From positions 910,011 to 974,010 of the forward strand of contig NMRA01000049.1 of assembly GCA_002633005.1 (NCBI GenBank): a stretch of 64,000 bases of DNA. Direction: 5' to 3'. Of this stretch, positions 11,705 to 25,744 are shown one piece after another (positions within the stretch are counted from its first letter, which is position 1; each line of letters begins with the position of its first letter). The notes below the pieces were generated by a model. It was not told where the DNA came from. It saw nothing but the letters and a program-made list of their open reading frames with translations, and made no database searches. The position numbers were made by a program, and so were the translations under genes. The DNA is from Phoronis australis. Taxonomy: Eukaryota; Phoronida; Phoronidae.

Positions 11705-14700
11705 ATGAAAGTTAAAGTCCTTCCCCTAAACTGCCCATGTGGTTCCAGTATCCGAAAATACTTACTACAAAAATTCTTATTTTCGACACCCTTTCTTTAT
11801 ATTCTTTTCGTCTTTCTTGCCAAAAGCGATTTTTTAACAGTATTTGACCCTTCTCTCTGAGCGTATGATTACCGGTTGTCATCGGTTATTTCCGTACCCA
11901 CATTTCCGGCTCATCAGTTCAGGAACTTGTCCTGAACGCCGCCATTTTTCCTTGTAACTGAATGTGCTATGGCTTGCTCGAAAAATCTTCATTATTTTGT
12001 TTTATTAGAAATATATCGTGATTCGTTTGCATATGTAGTGTACTTATAGTCTGTAGTTAGTGGTTGTTGATTTTTTTGGAATGTTACGCGTACTTAGTAT
12101 GTTAAAGTAGCATTGGTGTTTAGTTCCTTACGTAGGCCGGTCGAACCTAGGAACCAATATGAATCGAACCAATTTTTTCGGTTTTATTTTTTTCCTTGTT
12201 TTGAAAAAGTACTTTGCTATCATCGGAAAGGTAGTACATTTTACTCAGTAAAAATCGAAAAAGTATCAAAATCGGGCCAAGCACTGTAAAGTTATTGCAA
12301 GTTGTGTGGCGAAATTTGGGTCACTTTGTTTGGATCGCGTCGGCCATATTGGAGGACAGCAGGATAAGTTACGAGTTTAAAACTTTGTGTAAATTGTTTT
12401 CGCCAACAAATTACGGTGAAATTTAGTTAGACATATCTTTACTTACTATTCTGCACGATTTAACAGTGTTCACCAAATTTCAGCCTCGCAGTTGTTACTC
12501 TTTAAGTGATAAATGTGCTCACAATTCCCGTTGGACTTCGTCTCAAGTTTCTGGCGGCACCGACAACATGGCGACTTTTGCTGAACTGAAAGGCATGTTC
12601 AACCGGCTACTTTGTAATTTGTGAAAATTTAACGTTGATACATTTTGACAAACGTTGCTACAAAAACGAAACTTTGTTCAATTTTCATGTTTTTTGTGCA
12701 AAAATATAAGATATATTCGAATTATTTCAGGTTATCAAGTCAACAACTATGAATAATCTTAATTTGAGAAATGAGCTATGTTGGTTTGTGAAGCTTCAAG
12801 CCTCTAATTCTTGTTCCTTGCAACTTCATATTTTTTAAATGATGCTTGTCAAATTCTGGTGTAAGGAAACACTATTCCGTCACCATGGTAATAGTTACAC
12901 GTATGTCCACTTTCATATCATGGAAACTGTTGCTGTTGAATAGTGTTTGTAATGCTAAATGTTGTAAAGTATTGTGCATTTTAAGTTACTTATTATGTTG
13001 GGTTAATGAATGAAAATTGACAACATGTTGTATTGGACTTGTCATCCTTAAAGATAGTAAAAGATAGGCATTCCCAAAAATTTCAGCCCCCCATTCTTTT
13101 AGGTTTGGTGCGCTCATACAAAGTCTGGGAAAATCTCTATTGAAAGCCAACAACTTTGCACAGTTCGCCAGAAGTACCCAAGTTCTAAATAAACCTCGTT
13201 TGAGCGAGCGCTGTGGCCAGCGACCAGTTAGGCCTAAGGGTAGCCTTGGCGCAAAGCTGTATAGGCCTACTAACAAGCTGTATTTTGACGATAGTCTTCA
13301 CTGGTAGCTGGTGACTGAGGCTAACTAAGGTCTGCCGCGGCAGTGTGACACAGGACTAACCAGCCCGTAATTTCATGCAAGTGTCTGAAACTACCCTTGA
13401 ATATATGCAGCATTTATCATTTGACCATTTTACTTCGACAAAACAGCTTGCAACCGCATGCATTTACCGTTCGCCAGTGTCTGGTCTCGATCCGCACCGG
13501 GTCCGATAGGCTGCGGTCCCGAGTCTGGCAAAATAATTTCTGTCAAAATTTATTCGCCACATTTATTCAGCAAATTCCATAAAATTGTCTGTAGTTTGAT
13601 TTTATCAAAATTAAGGCGCGCTGTCGATTATTTTATCTCCGTTTGCTGGCTGGTAACATTACAGGCACTGCTCCAGTCGCACTGACGGAGTTTTCTCGGC
13701 CTGAGTTCCTGAATGAATTGTACTTCCGGGTTAGCGGCAAGTTCAAAATGACGGTGGTTCTTCGGGTGCGAATCGTGAGTGGCGCGTTCACTTAAACTTT
13801 TTTCGAGTACGGATCGTGCATTAGTTATGGGGTAGGTACTTCTTGGATCCTTATAACATCTTCTAACCATGTAATAAGGGTTAACAACGCGTGAGAGAAG
13901 GACTTTAAGTTAAAACATACTTGAGCTTAAACCAATTGCATTTCTGAATTCCCACTCAAATGCTGATCATGTTAAGTTTTTGAATCACCAAAATCGCCCA
14001 ACTACAACAGAATTTAAGACAATCTATTCTGTCCAAACGGATTACCAACGCACTGAGTTTGACTGTGTTCTGAATACGCGTTCGGTAATAGCGTGCAACC
14101 ACCATACGTTTCCTTTGAAGCCTGGGAGATTGGCCTGCTTGTTATCATACGAGACAAAAGACTGAGGTGGGCAGTTAACAAAAGAGCCAGATTTTATCGC
14201 TCGTTCAGCACCCCTCACGTCTGGAAAAGTTACTGAACGACAGAACGCTGTAATGTTCGACTTCAACGTCCGACGAGTACATGTAGGCCTAAGTACGGAC
14301 GTGTAGACAGGGCTTAGTTCTCAGGCAAGCCTTCGCAAGATTTTGTCTTGCATTGCAAGCTAAGGACGTGAGGCTGTAGGTTTCATTATCCACTGAGACT
14401 GCCCTTAAGCGATAACTTTTCTCGCCGACATCACTGTGTTAGTGGCGGGATCTCATCCTACTCTCTTTCACAGTGTTACGCCCGCAGCATTATCTTATTA
14501 ATCATGGCTTCTCGTTGGTTAAGTGATAAAACCGATGTCACAACATTCAGTCATTCCCATTGGTTGAAATCTGTGAAACCTTTTCAGTTTACTGTTACGT
14601 AGTATGGCTACCACCTTTGACTTGAATAATTGCAATTTACTGACGCGGGCAGTGATCGAAGTAAACAAAATCAAGGAAACCCCAATTCCGTGGCTTATCC

Positions 14701-15075
14701 CAAACAACTACAGTGTAGTATACAGAAAGCGCGTGAAAGTGGTGGCGATGTGCTCGATAAACTTCCGACCAAGCATGCGCATTGATGCCAACACAAGGAA
14801 TTCCGTGTGTCGTTCATCATGTTTCTACAGGGCCACTTTTCGGTATAGGTGGCTCTGTGTCAAAGAGTAGGTCTCATCCATCTGTGTGCTGAAGGTTGTC
14901 GGAAGCCAAAGCTGCCACCGTTTTTGACTGCAGGAGGAACAAGGGGAGGGGAAGTGAAGAGGAGACGCTGCGTGAAACTTACACTACTTCGGACTTGCAC
15001 ATCCTCTTATTCTGTAACTCGCAACGTGTCAACTTTTATTATTTTCTCAAACGAGGAGTCCAGCGGATTAACTGA
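11705..15075. other. Gene-free stretch
   Basis: No gene or repeat copy recognised. The overlapping short frames at 13400-14270 and 14500-15100 have no family match. Confidence 0.45.
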
Positions 15076-15079
15076 TGAG

Positions 15080-15470
15080 AGGCATGGAACATGAAAGATC
15101 GCCAAAATATCATTTAAAAACAATCGACGACGAAAGTAGAATCTCGCAACGTCTAGTATAGAGTAATTCATTGTGAGGAAAAGTCCAGAAAAAGCACAAA
15201 TTTACGATTTTTGAAATACGCGCCTCGGAAAAACTCTGTGATAATCACAGAGTTTCTAATGTCCCTGTCATTTAGTCATTTGCTTACACTCCTTGCTTGA
15301 AGTCGCTTGGGGTCAAATGTTGACATTTTCCATGTAAGGGAATTGTGTTATGTCTGTGTCTTACCATGCCAAATAAAGAGACGCGTTTTGCCTTGGAAGA
15401 GAAAAATCGACAAGTGGCGAGCATTTGAAAGATCGTGAATTTTCAAAATTTAAAACTAAAAGAAAATTTA
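15080..15470 (+). repeat. Dispersed family D, copy 4
   Basis: Matches the first half of copy 3, from GAGGCATGGAAC through AAACTCTGTGATAATCACAG to AATTTAAAACTAAAAGAAAA. Confidence 0.6.
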
Positions 15471-16774
15471 TTTCGTCTTTTTATCGTCTTAATCGGTCTT
15501 TATCCACACCACCTCGTATATACGGTCGATCTTACCTCGCTGAGAGCTGTCGCGTTAAGCTACATGTATGAGGAAGACGAGTACATGACGCAGCGACGTC
15601 AGTGGTTCCTTAGCTGAGTGTGTGCCACTATGGTGTAGCGCATTGCTCCCGCATACGGTGAACGATGAAGCTCTGAGGAAAGTGGGTATATCGTTTTTCT
15701 TTTTGATTTTCTCGAGAATCCGAAATGCTTCGAAAGTGGTTCGCGGCAACAAAGAATGAAAAGCACGCTGTTAATAACAAGTATGAGGCAGTATCTCCGT
15801 GTCTGTGGCCAACATTGTTCTGTTTCAAATTGAGTTGATCTCACCCGAACCAATGTTAAATATTACTGAAACAAAGTGTATCGAAAGACTGTCTCAGTAG
15901 ATACAACTTGTAATGCCTTTGGAGTATCCGTGAGTGCAAATGTTTTGACAAACCAACAATGAATAAATCATACTGCGTTACCGACTTCAGATGCAATAAA
16001 ACTAATTGACCGGGCACCCGAGGCCGTGTGAGCACAGTGTTTGCTGACAGAAAACTGTTGTGAAACAATAACTCGATTTTATATGCTATGGTCAGACGTT
16101 AATGGAATCTTTATTTAGATGTGTATACATTATTCTAATCATTTCTATTGTACACATTTTTCCTTATAGGGATCAATGGAAAGGGAACCGGCTTCACGCA
16201 CCCCGTCGGGTAAATAGATTTGCAATTTTGTGGCGTTTTTATCAAAATACTCAAATGCACGTAATTTCTTTGGTTCACTAGTCTAGTCTTTTCGTGACTC
16301 GAAGTTTAATTTTCAACTTTGGCAGCCCACTAAACCGGCTGGTTTATGTTCGTGATGTCTCAGTCCTGGCCACTAGGTTACAACGAACGTTTTATGTGTT
16401 TAGAACTTCAAAAAATCGCTAGTCTAAAATTACAACACACGGGTATGCACTCCTGTCTGTATTTCACGGAAGAATAATTCTAAATTATCAGAGAACAGAA
16501 ATCCGTGACCGACCTTGATAAGTTGGCCTACCGAACTGTTTGTAGGCTATGGTACGTTCAAAATTTCTATAAATGAGCAACAGTGAAATAAAACAACTCG
16601 TTTGTTTAAAAACTCAATGTATTTGTAAAGGTTTTGCATAAAAGTTTGATGATTTATTGGTGTAAAGCGATGATGTCAAACGATAAGCTGACACCAGTAA
16701 GCGTGCTGTGAACTACTGAACAATGAGACTGTTATAAAACCAATGATTAATTTCAGCACCTCCGTTTGCCGTCT

Positions 16775-16985
16775 GATGTCAGGTAAAAGAACTGAACTTG
16801 CTGTTATTGAATGGAACTAATCTGTCTAAATTCAACAAAATGCGTTGTTTTTTGGTGGCACTTTCCTTTAAAAATCCTAACGAACGAACCCTAAAAGTAC
16901 CTGATGAGCAGGTTGAATTATGTTTCAATCGTGGTAGAGAATCACTTTCAATGTTGCAGTTCAGGGCCTCTTTACACTGATTTGA
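16775..16985 (+). repeat. Dispersed family D, partial copy 5
   Basis: Matches the second half of copy 3 (CTAAAAGTACCTGATGAGCA through TTCAGGGCCTCTTTA). Confidence 0.55.
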
Positions 16986-17524
16986 TCCTTTCAATGATAA
17001 TAATTCGAGCCCACAATCAAAAACAAATTCAGTTACCGCGTGTACTTCATGTCACGGAGCTCTGTCTTGGTAGGGTTGGTCAACTCTGGTATTACGAAAC
17101 TGGCAGTCTTTTTACACTCCGATGCTTTGAGCGATCTAACTTTGGAAAGTACTTTCTATCATAGTGTGATGGAATTTGGATTACGCATGTTGATATAAAC
17201 TGTTTGCCTTTTAGGACGTGAATCAGGAGGCCTTGTCACTTTATAATGCCAGAGATAACGCTAAGCTTCCTAAGTACAGTTGACCAAGACGGGAGACAGT
17301 AGGCCTAAATGACGACGGCATGCAAACGTTCACTGATGAAATGTCCGTACTTTTAGTCGTAACTCTGCACCACGGTCTGCAAGTTATCCAGTCAGTGCCA
17401 CATATTCGGCGGAATTCCTAAACTTACCCACCTTCCTTCTACTCAAAGTTAGTAGTTTTCAACCTAACACACGACTCTCATATGACTACTAGGCACCAGC
17501 AGACAACACACCCCGAATGCTAGA

Positions 17525-17960
17525 ACACTCCGGCAAAAATTGGGTTGGCGGTGTCGATCCGGGATTGTTTTTGCTAAGCTTTAAAATTTGAGGGATACGA
17601 TTAAGATCCGGAGTGTTAGCAGTTGAAGCTGCCTTGACGGTCCGCAGCTATCCTTGTTGGAACCCGGCGACGGCCGGGAGGTCCTACCTTGGAGGTCCGG
17701 GAGGCTAGCACTTCAGTTTTGGGTACTCCAGAACTGTCATGTTTGACTATGACGGAGATGGGGATATTCGGGTCCATGTGACCGCCGTGTAGAGTCTAGG
17801 GAGGGCACAGCCGTAGCCCTGCTTTAATTGCCCGTGTGGGTCCTTGGCAGCCTAGGCTGAATTTTAGATCCCGACTGCCGGGCTTAGGTGCCGTTCCCCG
17901 GATCCTACACAAACTGACAGCGGCTATACGGAACACGCCGGCACGGTTAATAGACGTTCA
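17525..17960. other. GC-rich patch of unknown nature
   Basis: Clearly richer in G and C than its surroundings (for example GACGGCCGGGAGGTCC). No open frame, splice pattern or clear terminal repeat; ACACTCCGG near 17526 and CCGGAGTGT near 17610 form a short inverted pair. Confidence 0.4.
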
Positions 17961-18346
17961 GGGCTACTATCACAAATCAAGAAGAAGCTAATGACGAAGC
18001 ATGAACGGTGCCAACATGAAAAAACAGGGTGCAAACATGGCGAATAGACACGGACTATGACGGGAGAAAACGAAGTAGCACGGACCAAGACGAACGCTCA
18101 CATAAATGGGGACAATCCGAGATCCGATTCGCCGAAAATCACTTTACTTCATAGAATTCTTTTATTACTTTTAGAGTCCAAGGCGGTCCGTGTCATTGTC
18201 CCGCTATCGCTCACTTCATCGACGTCCTTTTGTCAGATGGCTATATTGCTGCGATTGGGTAAACCTGGGCTGCATTCTGTAATCGAAAACCCTCGCGAGT
18301 GAAGCTGGTGTGATCACGTGCTTTGGCTTGTAATGCATGGCGATAC

Positions 18347-18911
18347 ATGTACCTGGTTCCCTGTGTGCCGCTAGGTGGTCGGTAACCAGCACGCAGGTAT
18401 CACTTAATTTTCGTCGGGAATTTTTTTTACACCGGCGTTTCTGATTGGCTAGTCGAATTCTCAACAGGCAGCGCTTTACGCAAACAAACTGGCATGACTG
18501 ATGGACTGTTGTACAGATAAATCGGTGCTTAAAATTTATGTTCAGGAAATGTGAATCCTAGAAATTGTGGTTGCGCCTTTTCTTAGTGCATATTTCTACT
18601 GTCGATGACTTTTGTTTACGATACTGTCCTGTATACATACAGTATGAATAACACACCGGTTAAATCGGCCAGATATGTGTTTGTTGTACCTGTATGTGCT
18701 TCAAGCACGCGGCTATTAAAGGTCACTGCAGAAACGAAATAATTGCTGCGACGCCACTTGCATGACAAGGCTAAAAATCGTTCTCAGTCCGCCATTTTTT
18801 CACGGTGTTGTAAAGCTAAGCAATGACTGCTGAGGTTACATCAACTAATGCTAAAGCGCGTGCCACTGCGTGATACCTGCGTGCTGGCTAGGCACGTAGG
18901 GAACCAGCGAG
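18347..18911. mobile_element. Foldback MITE family E, copy 1 (565 bp)
   Basis: The terminal inverted repeat reads roughly CTGGTTCCCTACGTGCC then GCCAGCACGCAGGTATCAC; the right arm is its inverse (GTGATACCTGCGTGCTGGC...GGGAACCAGCGAG). An exact 9-bp direct repeat TGGCGATAC flanks it (18338-18346 and 18912-18920). The interior matches copy 2 at 33498-33914 in inverse orientation. A 9-bp duplication suggests a Mutator-like element. Confidence 0.75.
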
Positions 18912-18924
18912 TGGCGATACCTGA

Positions 18925-20867
18925 CTTGTCTCGCGTATCTCGGAAGAGGCTTTTTTCGGAAATTAACTAAATGTGTCAACTGATGGCCATTAGCTTTTCA
19001 ATACCCTGCTCACAAATCTAGTGTTTTTTGTTAATGTTTTAACTAAAATTTATCACTGACTGTTTCCCTGCTGATCCAGATATTGTACATGTTGTCTTGC
19101 TAAGTTTTTTAACTCGAAGAAATAAGTATGATATTGAAGAATCTCAGGCTCACTATTGTCAATACACACTCGATTTACTGGGCCTAATTTTTTTCATCAT
19201 AATTTCCAAAACGTAAATGTACATGGCAAAATCAGATAAGGGGATATGCGTTCACTTCTCACCAGAAACTTATTCAGCTGAACTCAACCCTGGGCTGTGT
19301 TAACGTTTGTCAACTAAACGTAGAGTTTTCTAAACAGCTCTTCGTTTTTAAATACTTGTGGTTTCTCGTAGCTACAACATGTAGAGGAACATCCGCTCCC
19401 GTCGTTTGAACATAGACTGAGTTAAAAAAACACGGTGCACCTGTTAAGCGAAATCAGAAGCCAAAGTTAATGTAGGTAACCTTTATGGCTTAATCATACA
19501 GGGTGATTTTCTCGAAACAAGGCCCCATACATTTGCTAATGCTTTTTTCTAGGCACCCGAAACTTTGTATAAACCAACACAATTATATTGAGAACAAACG
19601 CTATAGCACGCGAAGAGATTGTTGAACGCTGTGCATCCTCGTTGCTTCGGCGGTCTGTCAATTTCGCGTTCAGCTGATTTATTCCAAAGAGCAACGCATT
19701 TTTTTTCAAATTGAATAGACTCATGGAGTCGTACTTTGATACTCATGGGGACATTTCCAGTACCTAGGGCCTGCTGTAAAAGTGTTTGAAATCATAACTG
19801 TAAGCCATCGCGTCAGCTCAGCTAGGTCAACGTCTCCATGTCAGTTTGTTTTTGCTTGTTTAGTGTGATGTCATTTTGACGTTGTGGACTCAGTCAAGTA
19901 AAATTAAAATGCCAAAATTAAAAGCCATAATAATAATTCTGCCTCATTTACGTATCTCTGGTCAATCACTAAGCACTTCGACAATTGTTAACTTGCCCGG
20001 CCCTTGTCAATCGTAATCATTCTGAACTCTCCGAGAGAATACAGACTTTTAAGTGTGGGGTATTCAAAAATGGGTGTCAGAGCACACTGACTGACCCACA
20101 CACATAACTTTATAACTCACTCAAGAGCTAAATTGCCCCCGTGGTTACCTAGGTTGGAAAAAAGTCCCCAGATCTGCAAATTTTTGAAAATGTGATATGA
20201 CTCTGCATTTCTTTTCCTATTTGTGGGTTCAATTCCGTCATATTAGTGGCACATAGGTCAACCCTAAACAATCGGGACAACGACATAAGCAATACATAAA
20301 ACCAAGTGTAGGCATTAGGTGCGACTTAATTCAAATGGAAAGTGTGAATGTGACAACATAATAGTCATCTATTGAAATAAAGCAGGGCAATCGAGATTTC
20401 GAACTCAGTGGCCCTTTGAGGTCAACTAGGACATTCTTACTGAATGTGTTGCAGTTTGAGCTGAAATACCTAAAAAACTAAGTCGGTAACGCCCTGACAC
20501 ATTCTTATTGCATGGAAAAAGATGAATATGAAAGTAAAACAAAAGAAAGAATTACGTTTTTGTGTGAAAGCCAAAGCGCTAAAAATTGAGGTACTTCAGA
20601 ATAGAATTTCGTCCATTACCATAATTAGATTGTGGCTTTTCAGTATTAAAACCATATAATTTTTGCCAGAAGTGCTTCTGTTTAGGCGGCGGTTACGAAT
20701 AAAACTACTATAATTCGGTGACACTCACATTTTTGCAGATTTTTATTAGCCAAAGACCAAACTTGCAAACATCAAAACAATTTCGAAACCTCTACAAGCG
20801 TAAATCTCAGATAGTTCAACGAAATTAATTCGTTTTCAAATGATTTTCAATCAATTGTGGCAGTCCA

Positions 20868-20927
<60 letters not shown>

Positions 20928-23900
20928 GATTTATGTTCAACTAGAAATCGCGCTGTTTGGGGATAAAGTGGCAGATATGCGGTCTTCCTACGATACTTTG
21001 TTAAGTGTTTCAAATATTCTTCAAGATTTCCTAAAGTTGTGTATAACTTGTTTGACTTGTAGATTGTTGGAAGAATTGCTGTGCGTGAACCGTTGGTTGA
21101 GCTGATTCGGACTGTTCACAGTTTAGTGTTACTAATATCATATACAGTTATATATAGCCTAGAACGTCATTACACGCTAAATTTACCACATTCATTTATT
21201 ACTTCTGTTGTGAGGTGCTTTAGACACGAATTGGCGATTGCGAAATGTCACCATGCTGATGCCGATAGAAGGTTCCGACTGTGTTCTCTCTGTTAATATC
21301 AAGTCATTGGAGATGAGTATCATTTCATTTGTGTTTACCCTCAGTATACGGACTCGAGAACTATGCGTTTAACAAAAGAGTACTGGCATGTGTCGACATT
21401 TAAAAAGCTAATGTGCTGTAAAGACAACGTCATTGAGTGCGAGTTACGGAAATACGTTTTTCATGCAAAACAACAGAACTGCGCAATCTTGAAGGCATTT
21501 AAATTAATGTAAACTGTTGTACATGTATACCATGGGCCAAATGCCTGGAAGGTATAAATAAAGAATATATATGCATCATTGATTTAATCAATAACTCCAC
21601 GTTTTTCCAGAGGCTGCTCTTTTAAAACAGCTGTAGCGGAAAAAATCAGTGACTTTGTTTTTCAGATTTTTAGCAAATAAAAATATTAAACATTTTTTAA
21701 AAGTTCAGTGAACAATTAAAACTTCGCCAAAAATCCTGAAAAGCAAATTCATTGTAGACGTGAATCAACGGTATGGTTAAAGCGATGCGCGGTAAAATCT
21801 CATCAGTTTCTGGAAATTAAGGGGGTCGAGTGAATATTTTCTCACTTTTTCATAAATGATAATTAGGACCAAGGTTGGCTTTGCTACCACGAGACACAAT
21901 TTCAATTCCTACGATCATCTACAACAATGCAATGTTAGAAGTTTCTGATAAAGGAATGCAGGACGATCAGGTTTTACACTATCTGTTGCCGAGGAATCAG
22001 TGAATCATAACGGTAATCTAGATGCGACGTGGCGGTAACCCAGAGTTTGGTCTAAGATTCAATCGCATATTTTTTGTGCCTTCCCTGCGTGCCCATTTCC
22101 GATTCTATCACCTTTCCAAGACAACTAGCTCGACAAGAGGAAATTGAGTGAACACGTACATTGTAGACGATAGTGGTTTATCTAGTAGATAAACTAACAT
22201 AATCAATTTATTTCAATTACCGGCAGATAATCACCAGCATACATTGTTGAAAAAGAAATTACGGAGATTGATTTGTTACATTTAAAACGAACTCCATTTT
22301 TCCTTTTTCTCCGAACCTGTCGACTTCATGTCTCCTGTTAACGTGACTGGGTCCGTATAACAAAGATTTTTCCGAATTTCAAAACAGTAATTCTGGATTG
22401 ACACGTGTCATAAACCCTGGCTATTATTGTCATGTATATACACATACTTGCGTTGCTTGTTAGCAACATCTTGAGGATACAAACTGTAAGGTTTAACTGT
22501 TTATTACAATACAGTTTGTAAGTTTGATAGCCATGTAGCTTCCTGCTGCGTGATTAGAGTCATCGGAAACATTCAGTCGCCAACGAGACTGTCCGTTAGC
22601 GGAATTCTTGGCGACTTGTTCAGTGACCAGTGTCAATTTAAAGGAAAAGAACACACTGACATTGCGTTGGAAGTGCGAATTTGAATGAAAAAGAAATTGA
22701 TGGTTTTACATCAGAACACGGTTGATAGCGGGTTTATCACACACTTTGTAAGAACTACACGCATCGACAACGCCAACCAGAAAACCTATTTACAGTACAG
22801 GTGGCATCAATAATTATACCCAACTAAACGACGACAGGAGGAGCTAGTGAATGCCTGGTGATCATTTGTAATCGGAAAAAATATGATTGTCACCAAACGT
22901 CAAGTACTCCGGCATAATTGTGTCTAAATTGTTAAAAAATGCGAAAATCTGCCCTAAAACGGACGGATGTAACAGAATACCGGCTTCGTTGCGGTCCTTA
23001 CGCGTTAGCACAAATTGCCTGTATGACGTCAATAAGCTCAACGAACCCATAGGACGATAGTTAAGGTTATTAATAAGAATACAAGCATCGTGCTTGCCTT
23101 TGTGTTATCCTGCACGAAAATTTGAGTATGGAACGTTTTTAGAATCAGTTTTGTCTCATTCTAATGAGAAGCAATTAGGTGAGTAATTGTCATCTGTTAA
23201 TTTAAGCTATAGCCGAATCTGTAAAATTGGGTTCCATGTCTCCACTAATTCGGCAATTGTTGACTTCTGCATGATCTCAATATAATCCAGCACTAACTTG
23301 CCTCCGACAGCAATAAAAAGGTTGTGGACGAAAAGTTTTCGTTTCTGAAAAACCACATCTTACACAGTGGTGGCTAATAATCATTTTGACGTTTTAAAAA
23401 ACGTTCATTGTTCATCCAGTCTATTGATTCCACATTTCAAAAGTTTGCTAAAGGCAAAGTATCATTAGACATTGTCCAACAGTCGATCATCAGTTATAGA
23501 CAATGGAATCCTGCGCTGGGCAAATTTCAGATACATGTATGTGGAATAGACTGGATAAATACCAAACGTTTTAGTGTGTTTTAGCAAGTAATGATTAAAA
23601 GTCACTTAGTTCTTGTTTCCAGATGAATCAAGGTAGGCACTATGTCGTTTTTTCTGAAAGTCGAAATAACCGAGTCTGAAATTCCCTAATTTATACCAAA
23701 TGTAAACTTCGGGAAAAAAGCAATCAATGAATCTGTCTAAATAGCCAGCGTGACATCTTTGGCGAAACATCTACCTGTAACGATGTATACAACTGCACAT
23801 CTATACTGATTCCGGTCGGAACTACTTCTGCTTTATTTTGACACCTGAACGACACAAATACTTCACATGCATACTAGCAAATTAAATATACCCAAAGACT

Positions 23901-24415
23901 CTGAGACGCAACTCTTTAATTCAAAAATTTAAGTGAAAACACTTTTCCATGCACTTATGTACACAACTTATAAGGTAAACGAGATTTTTAAGATGCTTTG
24001 TGTGATTCGTCACACTCTTCGTCGGGAAAAGGCGTATTATGTGAACCTCTTGGCTTCCGTTTTCTATTTGATTTGGGTTAATAAATTTGACTGTTTTGTC
24101 GTTTGTGATGCCCACATCTTGTTGTAATTTTTTAAATCTGCGGTCGAAAGAGATTAATACCTGTTTGCTTCGTTAACGCCGTGTCGAAAATTTCGAAGGA
24201 TAACTAAGGGTCTAACACTAGTATCGAGGCGTGTGGAGGATGTACATGTATCTCTAAATAAGGTATTGTAGTGTCTTGAAATACGAACCAGTAATAGGCT
24301 CGCAGCATATATTTTTCAAGAGATCACTATCTGTTGAACATGATTGAATTGATGACACACGTATGCTAACGTAACACACTTAGCGACATCTTTGTTGAAG
24401 CATTTGAAAACATGA
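18925..24415. other. Gene-free stretch (contains the TA microsatellite)
   Basis: AT-rich, short frames only. A minus-strand frame at 22862-23050 has somewhat protein-like composition but no recognisable family. Confidence 0.45.
20871..20924. repeat. (TA)27 microsatellite
   Basis: Uninterrupted TA dinucleotides. The frame encoding alternating Ile-Tyr across it is an artefact. Confidence 0.98.
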
Positions 24416-24420
24416 AATCA

Positions 24421-24552
24421 CTTAAAGGTGTATTTGTGTGTTCTTAACTATGCTAATGTATAGCAGGAACTAAGCGACAATGTTACTTTAAAGGTGTATT
24501 TGCACGCTCTTAACTATACTAATGTATAGCAGGAACTAAACGACAATGCTAG
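24421..24552. repeat. 66-bp tandem duplication
   Basis: Two adjacent copies, each with TTAAAGGTGTATTTG and AATGTATAGCAGGAACTAA, differ at a few bases. Confidence 0.85.
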
Positions 24553-25261
24553 TTTATCACAATCTACGCTAAACAGAGAGCAGTTCTTACATTCACGGAC
24601 AATTTGTAAAATTAATGTGAAAACAGAAAAATCTCCAAATAAGTGACCTGTGCACTAACGGTGCAGCTCGCGGGCTCAAATGGCCCGCATCATGAAGTTT
24701 TATTCCCCAGCATCACGTCATGATACATACTGGACACGGTTCAGTGATTTTCGGCGAAAAACGCGTTCTTAAAACATTTGGTAACTTTCAAGCTACTTCA
24801 TATTGACATCGTCACTATATTGTGTGTTTCTAACTAATTTGACCAAGCATCACAGGGACAAGTAATTAGGCTGCGCATTCCCCTTTGAAAGGAGCTAGTT
24901 TTAGTCAATTAAACCGTCTACAAAAACAGTACAGTGACAGGTAACAGTGTCGACATATTGAGTGTGGTCTTCTTAGGCTTGATACGGATACTCGCTGTTT
25001 TACAGCATACTCAGTAATTGTACACTTTGAACGGAAACGTGTTACTTCAAACTTCGTTAGTGAAACAGAAAAAAAAACAAGGACCAGTCCTTCAGATGTT
25101 TACCTAATAGTGAAGTTGCTAATAGGTGAGGTATCCCAACGAGAAGGGAGATAATTAGGAAAAAGGGCATTACGTTGTGTGAAACTTATGTCATGTGAAT
25201 ACGTTTAAACCTCGAAATTACACGCAAACCTCTTAGGAAACAAATTGTCAAAATTACAAAA

Positions 25262-25410
25262 GAGCGACCAGGGCTGTGTTCGTAAAGCAAGTTTCTTGCT
25301 AGAAAAGCAAGATAGCACAAATTTTCGCTAGACATCGCCATGCATTGCAAGCGAAGCATGTGATCACACTAGGTTTACACACTAGTGTCTTGCGTCTATG
25401 GTACGCCCCT
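25262..25410 (+). repeat. Short dispersed family G, copy 2
   Basis: See the shared blocks at 9363-9490. Both lie in gene-free DNA. Confidence 0.45.
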
Positions 25411-25744
25411 CCCCCGGCGTATACTGTATATTTGCAAGTTCTACCGCGAGCTTGTTAAAAGGTACTGAAATACTTTTGGGACGCTTATCTAAGAGTAAAG
25501 TTTGCAGCGCCTGGGACCTGTGACGTAGGTGACGACCAAAAACACTTTAAGACAAATTAAACAGTACACACCATGGATTTTTGCACATTTCGAATTACCG
25601 GTGGCCACAGATTAAATGTATGACGTAAAATTTAGCCAAATCCATGATTATTTTGTGTCATTAGCTCGAAATTTTGATTTCTCTTTCAATTTCCCGCCAT
25701 GTGACATTATGGGTTGAACACAAGAGATCAGCGGCTAGCACTGA

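Noticed and set aside
12568-12621. ATG in good context (ACAACATGGCGACTTTTGC) as a possible first exon
   Set aside because: Only 17 codons before a stop, no convincing donor and no downstream exon.
20825-21013. Minus-strand frame with a run of alternating Ile-Tyr
   Set aside because: It is only the TA microsatellite read as codons.
23921-24115. Minus-strand phrase NLVYLISC resembling GIY-YIG elements
   Set aside because: Too short and without the GIY or YIG residues.
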